A stretch of 6,350 bases of DNA, from positions 1-6,350 of the forward strand of contig CAYJIL010000115.1 of assembly GCA_964370235.1 (NCBI GenBank). The letters are read 5' to 3'. The notes under the pieces were generated by a model. The model searched no databases. It was given only the letters and a program-made list of their open reading frames with translations, and had not been told where the DNA came from. Below are positions 1-5,060 of the stretch, in pieces (the stretch's first letter is position 1; every line of letters begins with the position of its first letter). This DNA comes from CAYJIL01 sp964370235. GTDB lineage: Bacteria; Bacteroidota; Bacteroidia; Bacteroidales; Rikenellaceae. A program made the position numbers and the translations under genes.

Positions 1-794
1 ACACCAAAACCTTTGTCGCCTTGCTTACCTTTTTTAGTTGTGATAAGTACAACACCATTAGCACCACGAGAACCGTAGATAGCTGTTGCAGATGCACCTT
101 TAAGTACCGACATGCTCTCGATATCGTCTGGAGAGATATCAGAAGCAAGGTTACCCATGTTGTAACCATCATAAGCACCAGCAGAAGCATCAGCCGAACC
201 TGAGTTCACAGAAAGGTCTGCATTAGAAATAGGTACACCATCAACTACGAAAAGTGGCTGGTTGTTACCATAAAGAGAAGTGTTACCACGGATGTTGATC
301 TTAGCACCACCACCTAGCTGACCAGATGCAGATGTTACCTGAACACCAGCTACACGACCAGATAGAGAGTTAACTACGTTACCTGTACGAACGTTAGAGA
401 ACTCCTCACCGTCAACCTCTTGTACTGCATAACCAAGAGCTTTCTTAGCACGCGAGATACCAAGACCTGTTACGATTACATCGTCTAGTGCAAGAGATGA
501 CTCTTTTAGCACTACATCAACCTTTGTTTGACTTGCAGCAACGTCTACGACTTGTGTATCGTAGCCCATAAACGATACGTCTACTTTAACTGCTCCATTT
601 ACATTAGGAATTTCGAAAGCACCGTTATGGTCTGTGATTGATCCACTGTTAGTTCCTTCAATGATAACAGTAGCACCAATTACAGCAAGACCATCCGTTG
701 CTGACACAACAGTACCCGACAGTGTTCTATTTTGCGCAAATGCACTTGCACAAAACAGCACTGATAGTACTAGCATAGTTGTAAATTTTTTCAT
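1..794 (-). CDS. SusC/RagA-family TonB-dependent outer-membrane receptor, N-terminal part (cut by window edge)
   Basis: This is the amino-terminal part of a SusC-like TonB-dependent transporter, an outer-membrane beta-barrel that usually pairs with a SusD lipoprotein to import glycans or other large nutrients. Reading leftward from an ATG at 794-792 gives 264 uninterrupted codons up to the window edge. A Sec signal peptide (residues 1-20, MKKFTT then a hydrophobic run ending ASAFA before QN) fits the start choice. Residues 24-98 form the carboxypeptidase-regulatory-like (CarboxypepD_reg) domain (SGTVVSA, IGATVIIEGT, VSFMGYDT). The linker LDDVIVTGLG follows at 102-112. The plug domain (about 113-256) contains SLSGRVAGVQV, INIRGNTSL, LFVVDGVPI and SVLKGASATAIYGSRGANG, all hallmarks of the SusC family. 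The family usually exceeds 900 residues, so the barrel and any SusD partner lie to the left, outside the window. The substrate cannot be told from this part. Codons are strongly biased (GGT, GCT, CGT), suggesting high expression. No Shine-Dalgarno sequence precedes the start, as is usual in Bacteroidota. Confidence 0.95.
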   Translation of the reverse strand, partial: MKKFTTMLVLSVLFCASAFAQNRTLSGTVVSATDGLAVIGATVIIEGTNSGSITDHNGAFEIPNVNGAVKVDVSFMGYDTQVVDVAASQTKVDVVLKESSLALDDVIVTGLGISRAKKALGYAVQEVDGEEFSNVRTGNVVNSLSGRVAGVQVTSASGQLGGGAKINIRGNTSLYGNNQPLFVVDGVPISNADLSVNSGSADASAGAYDGYNMGNLASDISPDDIESMSVLKGASATAIYGSRGANGVVLITTKKGKQGDKGFG

Positions 795-844
795 GCTTGT
801 CTTTTGTTAGATTAATATTATATTTAATTGATTGTTTCGTTTGT

Positions 845-857
845 TATATTTTCAACA
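845..857. repeat. 13-base direct repeat, copy 1
   Basis: TATATTTTCAACA occurs here and again, identically and in the same orientation, at 1029-1041. This copy lies about 50 bp upstream of the SusC-like start and would fall within its leader if the 945-952 promoter candidate is real. The function is unknown. The A+T-rich background makes chance repeats more likely than usual. Confidence 0.4.
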
Positions 858-944
858 AGAGCTTCATCTCTCTGTTTCGGTATACTGCAATATAGTTATA
901 ATTTTCTTATCTACAAACTCTTAACCGTTTACACAGCTTTCTGA

Positions 945-952
945 CAAAAATA
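945..952 (-). promoter_or_regulatory. Candidate Bacteroidota -7 promoter element for the SusC-like gene
   Basis: On the minus strand this reads TATTTTTG, matching the Bacteroidota primary-sigma -7 consensus TAnnTTTG. It would start transcription near 938 and leave a leader of roughly 145 nt before the ATG at 794. I found no clear TTTG -33 element at the usual spacing, and the region is A+T-rich, so a chance match is quite possible. The SusC promoter may instead depend on an ECF sigma factor with another consensus. Confidence 0.25.
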
Positions 953-993
953 ACATTTTAGCCAATTTAATACATCAACCAACAATTTAAAAC

Positions 994-1004
994 TAAATAT
1001 GCAA
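994..1004. repeat. 11-base direct repeat TAAATATGCAA, copy 1
   Basis: TAAATATGCAA appears here and at 1115-1125, 121 bp apart in the same orientation. It is short and could be coincidental. It is listed because both copies lie in the middle of the divergent intergenic region. Confidence 0.25.
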
Positions 1005-1028
1005 CATCAATTACAAATTAAAACACAA

Positions 1029-1041
1029 TATATTTTCAACA
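1029..1041. repeat. 13-base direct repeat, copy 2
   Basis: This is the second identical copy of TATATTTTCAACA, 184 bp to the right of the first (845-857). The flanking bases differ on both sides, so the match is exactly 13 bases. It could be a regulator binding site or simple A+T-rich coincidence. Confidence 0.4.
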
Positions 1042-1114
1042 CATTAAATATATAAATTTAACTTTTTTTTAATAACCACAATATTTCCTACTTCATTTAC
1101 GATGTAATCACAAA

Positions 1115-1125
1115 TAAATATGCAA
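1115..1125. repeat. 11-base direct repeat TAAATATGCAA, copy 2
   Basis: This is the second copy of the 11-base repeat at 994-1004. Its right end overlaps a small inverted repeat (AAGCA at 1124-1128 and TGCTT at 1133-1137, with the 4-base loop AGTA). That is too weak to be a terminator but could be part of a dyad operator. Confidence 0.25.
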
Positions 1126-1295
1126 GCAAGTATGCTTTTATAAACCTAAGTTCCAAATAGAATGTGAACTGCAAAAACTAAGAAAAATAGCATTTATATG
1201 TACGAAATAACTTTTAAATAGTCGTTTTTGATACCTAAATGGGCAAAAATCGTTACAATGTTAAATTTTAAACAAACTAATTGCGATTATATTAC

Positions 1296-1303
1296 TACCT
1301 TTG
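1296..1303 (+). promoter_or_regulatory. Candidate -7 promoter element for the LTA-synthase-like gene
   Basis: TACCTTTG exactly fits the Bacteroidota -7 consensus TAnnTTTG and lies 57 bp before the ATG at 1361, leaving a leader of about 50 nt. No good TTTG -33 box is present 19-21 bp upstream (the area reads TTTTAAACAAAC), so the call rests on the -7 match and its position. Confidence 0.5.
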
Positions 1304-1360
1304 CAACCACTACTCCATCACAAAATGGTTTATTTATAAAAAGTAACAAGCACTATTGCG

Positions 1361-3295
1361 ATGACTAAAAAAATAGGTGTTGCCGTAAATGAGACAACGG
1401 CGCTTATATTAAGAATAATTATATTATACATTATATATAATATAACAAGGATAATATTTTACATATATAATAAGGACATTATAGGAAGTGTAACATTCGG
1501 CGATATTCCATCGATACTAGTTGGCGGATTTTATTTTGACTCGGCATCAATATTTTATGTCAACCTACCAATTATAGCATTCTCGCTACTCCCTTTTAGA
1601 TTTACAGCAAGCAAAGCATACCAAAGAGCACTAATGGTTTTATTTGCACTAATTAATGGAGCTGCTTTGCTCATTAATATGGCAGATATTATTTACTATG
1701 AGTTTAAATTGGCAAAAATTGCATCCGACGATTTACAATATGCAGGAGAAGATAATTTCGCAACTCTAGTCGGAGGATTCTTTACAACCTACTTCGTTGG
1801 CTTTATGCTATGGCTTGCAATAGTTATTGCGATGGTGTGGCTAGCATTTAGGTTCGTTAAAATAAAGCCCAAAAGCCAAACCATAGGCTGGCTATTCTAC
1901 CCTATTAGAATAATTAAGCTAGCACTATTTGCAGCTTTTGCCATAGTAGCAATTAGAGGTTACACTGTGTCCAAGGCAACATTTCCGCTAACAATGGCAG
2001 ATGCAACTAGGTTTGTGAAACCACAACACGCATCACTAGCGCTTAGCAATCCGTTTTGCCTAATTAGAACGCTAGGTCAAAAGAGCGTAAAGCTAACATA
2101 CTTTACACCACAAGAGAGAGATTTGCTGTTTGAGACCACACACACAGCCGATAGTGCATCGCTGCTATTCAAGGATACAAAACCCAATATCGTAATAATA
2201 ACGCTTGAGAGCTTTGGTTCGGCACACATAAAGGCATTGAGCGATAGTTTCAAACCACAACAAAGTAGCTACACTCCGTTTCTCGACTCACTCATTGGCG
2301 AGTCGATGTCATATAATCGTGCATTCCAGAGCGGAATACGCAGCATTGATGCAATGCCAGCAATATGGGGGTCGATTCCATCGTTTGAGCGTCATTTCTT
2401 GTCGCTACCACAATCGATTGGCAAATACGAAGCGCTGCCAACAATCCTAAAGAGCATGGGATATAGCACAAGTTTCCATCACGGAGCAACAGCATCGTCG
2501 CTATCGTTTCGCTCGTTTGGAGTAATGGCAGGAGTAGAGCAATATTTCATGCAAGAGGAGTATGAGAGTAAAAATGGCAAAGATGACTTTGACGGCAAGT
2601 GGGGAATATGGGATCACAAATTCCTACCATTTACCATAGAGAATATATCGGCACAACAAGAGCCATTTATGGCTACTATATTTACTATGTCATCGCACAA
2701 CCCCTATGACCTACCACCCGGTTTTGAGGGCAAGTTCAAAAAAGGCACGCTCGAAATACACGAGCTAATATCATATAGCGACTGGGCACTACAAGATTTC
2801 TTTGAGCGAGCTAAAAAAGAACCTTGGTTTGAAAACACTCTATTTGTCATAACGGCAGACCATGGATCGGGTTCCGATAACAAAAAGTATCTAGCCATGC
2901 CATACTCACACATGGTACCACTAATGTTTTATATGCCCAAAATGGGTATGAAAGGGGTAGACAACAGAGTGGCATCACACATAGACATATCGCCCACAAT
3001 ACTAGGAATGCTTGGCTACCAAAAGCCCTACTTTGCATTTGGTAGCGACTTACGTTCTACCGAGCGCAGCGATTTTGCGGTTATTTATAGTGGTAGCGCA
3101 TACTACATGGTAGAAGATAAGCTAGAGATGTTGTTCGACACCAAAAAAGTATCGGCTATATACGACTACAACAAAATGGACGAAAATAATTTGGTAGATA
3201 GCATAGATTACACACAAAAGCTAGATACGCTCAAAGCATACCTACAAAGCTATTACGATAGGCTCACAGAGCAAAATTTCGAGCCAAAAAACTAA
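1361..3295 (+). CDS. LTA synthase family protein: membrane-anchored sulfatase-fold phosphotransferase/hydrolase
   Basis: This 644-residue protein has the architecture of the LtaS/phosphoglycerol-transferase group of the alkaline phosphatase superfamily: about five N-terminal membrane helices (roughly 14-36, 51-77, 88-112, 141-168, 183-203), then a periplasmic sulfatase-like domain (about 275-580). Motifs that are visible: NIVIITLESFG (276-286), whose E283 matches the LtaS metal-binding glutamate; SGIRSIDAMPAI (324-335), whose S328 sits where LtaS has its nucleophilic threonine; WGIWDHKF (414-421); SSHNPYD (444-450), whose H446 matches the LtaS active-site histidine region; and ITADHGSG (497-504), with metal ligands D500 and H501. 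Family members transfer or cleave phosphoglycerol-type groups on envelope polymers or lipids. Bacteroidota do not make classical lipoteichoic acid, so the substrate here is unknown. There is no CxPxR motif, so it is not a formylglycine-type sulfatase. The start lacks a Shine-Dalgarno sequence but directly precedes the first membrane helix. The 5' third is rich in ATA and AGA codons, later parts less so. Confidence 0.88.
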   Translation: MTKKIGVAVNETTALILRIIILYIIYNITRIIFYIYNKDIIGSVTFGDIPSILVGGFYFDSASIFYVNLPIIAFSLLPFRFTASKAYQRALMVLFALINGAALLINMADIIYYEFKLAKIASDDLQYAGEDNFATLVGGFFTTYFVGFMLWLAIVIAMVWLAFRFVKIKPKSQTIGWLFYPIRIIKLALFAAFAIVAIRGYTVSKATFPLTMADATRFVKPQHASLALSNPFCLIRTLGQKSVKLTYFTPQERDLLFETTHTADSASLLFKDTKPNIVIITLESFGSAHIKALSDSFKPQQSSYTPFLDSLIGESMSYNRAFQSGIRSIDAMPAIWGSIPSFERHFLSLPQSIGKYEALPTILKSMGYSTSFHHGATASSLSFRSFGVMAGVEQYFMQEEYESKNGKDDFDGKWGIWDHKFLPFTIENISAQQEPFMATIFTMSSHNPYDLPPGFEGKFKKGTLEIHELISYSDWALQDFFERAKKEPWFENTLFVITADHGSGSDNKKYLAMPYSHMVPLMFYMPKMGMKGVDNRVASHIDISPTILGMLGYQKPYFAFGSDLRSTERSDFAVIYSGSAYYMVEDKLEMLFDTKKVSAIYDYNKMDENNLVDSIDYTQKLDTLKAYLQSYYDRLTEQNFEPKN

Positions 3296-3427
3296 CAACT
3301 TAGCATACAAAAACCACAGATATAAAAAAACACCAATTAAATTAGGCAAAAAAAGGAGCTAGTATAACAAAAAAGATTATCTTTGTAACGATTCATAAGA
3401 AAACACCTAAACTAGTAACTTTTTTAC
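3296..3427 (+). other. 132-bp A-rich spacer between the LTA-synthase-like and cytochrome-FGE genes
   Basis: There is no coding sequence and no hairpin followed by a T-run that would be a convincing intrinsic terminator. It holds a -7-like element (3378-3385). An AAGGAG-like stretch near 3352-3358 is about 70 bp from the next start, too far to act as a ribosome binding site. The spacing allows either read-through from upstream or a separate promoter. Confidence 0.55.
3378..3385 (+). promoter_or_regulatory. Candidate -7 promoter element for the cytochrome-FGE fusion gene
   Basis: TATCTTTG fits TAnnTTTG exactly and lies 42 bp before the ATG at 3428, leaving a leader of about 35 nt. No TTTG -33 element is seen at the normal spacing. 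If real, it would make the cytochrome-FGE gene and the following oxidoreductase a unit separable from the LTA-synthase-like gene. Confidence 0.45.
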
Positions 3428-4918
3428 ATGATGAAGAGAACAATTTTTATAATCTTTATCGGCTTTATCATAGGTAGCGCAGCAGTACTTACCATGGGAA
3501 AGCTACTACATCACAGCTCGACAAACGAATCGTGCGCAAGCTGCCACATACACCCCCACGCTATTGATTCGTGGAAACAATCGGTACACCATAACAGCCA
3601 AAGTGGCGTTATTACCGACTGTGTAGATTGTCACCTACCACCCAAAGGTAGCTTCAAGCACTTTAAAGCAAAAATTACAACAGGTACAAAAGACCTTATA
3701 TCATACATCCTAAAAGATAGTGCAGATATAAACTGGGAGCAAAAGCGAACAATCGAGCATGCAAAAAAACACGTTTTCGACGAGTCGTGCATAGCTTGCC
3801 ACAGCAATATCTTCCCAGCACGACTGAGCGATAACGGAATAAAATCACATCTATATTACGAAGAGAACAAAGACAAGCTCGATCTTGAGTGTATAGATTG
3901 CCACTTGGGAGTTGGCCACTACAAGCCACGCAAAAATAGTGCAATACCAACAAAGGTAGAGGGCGACGAATCGCTATTCACAGAGCCAACAGAGATAACA
4001 TCGTTTGCTACATTCACCGAAAAAATACCTCAAACAAACATATCGTTTAAGATGGTCGCAATACCCCAAGGAGAATTCACTATGGGTAGCGATAGTGGCG
4101 AACCATTCCACAAAGAGGACGAAGCACCTACTCGCAAAGTAAAAATCTCTAAATTCTTTATGAGCGAGATAGAGGTTACGTGGGATATGTATTGGGCATT
4201 CTATGGCGAAACATTTTCGGAGGGTAGAACTCCACCCGAAAAAGTATATGCAAACAATAGCCGCCCCGACGTAGACGCCGTTAGTGGCCCAACGCCACCG
4301 TTCGGAATACCAGATCAAGGCTGGGGTTCGGGTAGCAGACCTGCCATTACCATGACACACTATGCAGCTCAAACTCTGTGTCAATGGCTATCGCTAAAGA
4401 CTGGCAAAACCTATCGCCTACCAACCGAGGCAGAGTGGGAATATGCAGCAAGAGGCGGAACACAAACCCCATATTTCTTTGAGGGTAGCCCAAAATCATA
4501 CTCTGACAATGGATTTTGGCGCAAGTTCATCGATGCCGATACAACAATCATAAATAGCTATGCTATATATAATAAGAATAGCAAGCTGCAAACAGCCGAG
4601 CCATCTAGTGTTGCCGCTAATGGTTTTGGGCTAAAGAACATGTTGGGTAATGTTATGGAGTACTGCTCAGACTGGTACAGCCCAACGGCTTATAGCGATG
4701 GTGCAGGTGATTTAATAGATCCACAAGGGCCAACATCGGGAACAGAGCACGTGGTGCGTGGCGGAAAGTACGATGATGATGCTTCGCTACTGCGTTCGGC
4801 AGCAAGGTCACACACACAGCACGAAAGTTGGCTAAAACGTGATCCACAACAACCAAAGAGTATATGGTGGTACTCAGACATGAAAGGCATTGGCATTCGA
4901 TTAGTTTGTGAACCATAA
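3428..4918 (+). CDS. Fusion of NrfH/NapC-type tetraheme cytochrome c with an FGE/SUMF1-like domain
   Basis: This 496-residue protein joins two modules. The first (1-165) resembles NrfH/NapC/NirT quinol dehydrogenases: an uncleaved membrane anchor (about 5-22) and four c-type heme motifs, CASCH (36-40), CVDCH (65-69), CIACH (121-125) and CIDCH (155-159). The NapC-like pattern HHNSQSGV (54-61) precedes the second heme, then CHLPP and a K-rich helix with a G-x-K-D-L motif. Such proteins take electrons from menaquinol and pass them to a periplasmic partner. After a linker (about 166-204) comes an FGE-sulfatase-fold domain (205-496): FKMVAIPQGEFTMGS, EVTWDMYWAF, RLPTEAEWEYAARGG (330-344), GNVMEYCSDW (407-416), VVRGGKYDDDASL (442-454) and a terminal GIRLVCEP. 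The classical GGSY-C-x4-C active-site cysteines are absent from 445-461, so formylglycine synthesis is unlikely. The first heme motif is followed by His rather than the NrfH-type Met (CASCHIH). An alternative start at 3431 would drop only one Met. The next gene begins 43 bp downstream, probably co-transcribed. The physiological reaction is unknown. Confidence 0.9.
   Translation: MMKRTIFIIFIGFIIGSAAVLTMGKLLHHSSTNESCASCHIHPHAIDSWKQSVHHNSQSGVITDCVDCHLPPKGSFKHFKAKITTGTKDLISYILKDSADINWEQKRTIEHAKKHVFDESCIACHSNIFPARLSDNGIKSHLYYEENKDKLDLECIDCHLGVGHYKPRKNSAIPTKVEGDESLFTEPTEITSFATFTEKIPQTNISFKMVAIPQGEFTMGSDSGEPFHKEDEAPTRKVKISKFFMSEIEVTWDMYWAFYGETFSEGRTPPEKVYANNSRPDVDAVSGPTPPFGIPDQGWGSGSRPAITMTHYAAQTLCQWLSLKTGKTYRLPTEAEWEYAARGGTQTPYFFEGSPKSYSDNGFWRKFIDADTTIINSYAIYNKNSKLQTAEPSSVAANGFGLKNMLGNVMEYCSDWYSPTAYSDGAGDLIDPQGPTSGTEHVVRGGKYDDDASLLRSAARSHTQHESWLKRDPQQPKSIWWYSDMKGIGIRLVCEP
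3533..3904 (+). other. Region encoding the four CxxCH heme-attachment motifs
   Basis: The four CxxCH codon blocks start at residues 36, 65, 121 and 155 of the cytochrome-FGE fusion. The spacing of two close motifs, a long helical stretch, then two more matches the two-pair layout of NrfH/NapC tetraheme modules. Covalent heme attachment in the periplasm would need a cytochrome c maturation system encoded elsewhere. Confidence 0.88.
4043..4918 (+). other. Region encoding the FGE/SUMF1-like (formylglycine-generating enzyme fold) domain
   Basis: Residues about 206-496 of the fusion cover a whole FGE-sulfatase-type domain from the MxxIPxGxFxMGS opening to the C-terminal GIRL (usual family ending GFR). 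The domain is complete in length but carries K-Y-D-D-D-A-S-L-L after the conserved GG, where catalytic FGEs have two cysteines. Cysteines C318, C413 and C494 lie elsewhere and do not substitute for that pair by position. Confidence 0.85.
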
Positions 4919-4961
4919 AAGATATTAATTTGATTATCAACTTTCTATAACCCTATTAAAA

Positions 4962-5060
4962 ATGAGCAAAACTTTCAGCAGAAAAGACTTCTTGTCTTAC
5001 ACAGCCGCAGCTGGTGCAGTGGCTGCGATGGGCTCGGTAGCCCCTACACTAACATCATGT
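4962..5060 (+). other. Region encoding the Tat-like/lipoprotein signal peptide of the oxidoreductase
   Basis: Codons 1-33 encode SRKDFL, a hydrophobic Ala/Gly-rich core (about 13-27) and LTSC ending at C33, the expected lipidated cysteine. After it comes SSAPKE, which is not a clear acidic surface-export signal of the Bacteroidota type, so a periplasm-facing lipoprotein is the simplest prediction. Confidence 0.7.

Larger units (their letters stand above)
795..1360. other. Divergent A+T-rich intergenic region between the SusC-like gene and the LTA-synthase-like gene
   Basis: This 566-bp gap separates two divergently transcribed genes and should hold both promoters. It is very A+T-rich, with a run of eight T at 1063-1070. 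I see no convincing coding sequence, tRNA or strong hairpin in it. Recognisable contents are -7-like elements for each direction, a 13-base direct repeat, an 11-base direct repeat and a weak 5-bp inverted repeat (AAGCA-AGTA-TGCTT, 1124-1137). The length is more than two plain promoters need, so regulator sites or a long SusC leader are possible, but no known operator was recognised. Confidence 0.7.

Noticed and set aside
21..203. 60-residue plus-strand reading frame at the left edge
   Set aside because: It lies wholly antisense to the well-supported SusC-like coding sequence and its translation has no recognisable features.
1124..1137. AAGCA/TGCTT inverted repeat as a transcription terminator
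   Set aside because: The stem is only 5 bp with low stability, and it sits between divergent promoters where no terminator is expected.
1361..3295. Annotation as an arylsulfatase
   Set aside because: The CxPxR/SxPxR formylglycine motif is missing, while the N-terminal five-helix membrane region and the E283/S328/D500-H501 pattern fit the LTA synthase group.
3352..3358. AAGGAG-like stretch as a ribosome binding site
   Set aside because: It is about 70 bp from the next start codon with no start codon of a real gene at the proper distance, and the organism's genes here lack Shine-Dalgarno sequences.
3974..4384. 136-residue minus-strand reading frame inside the cytochrome-FGE gene
   Set aside because: It overlaps the linker and first half of the FGE-like domain, which have clear family motifs on the plus strand. 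The antisense product resembles nothing known and has no start context.
3428..4918. Annotation simply as nitrite reductase subunit NrfH, or as a formylglycine-generating enzyme
   Set aside because: No NrfA is adjacent and the protein is three times NrfH length. The FGE domain lacks the catalytic cysteines. Either name alone would mislead.
4925..4932. TTAATTTG as a -7 promoter for the oxidoreductase
   Set aside because: It misses the conserved A at the second position of TAnnTTTG and lies in a 43-bp gap that is better explained by co-transcription.
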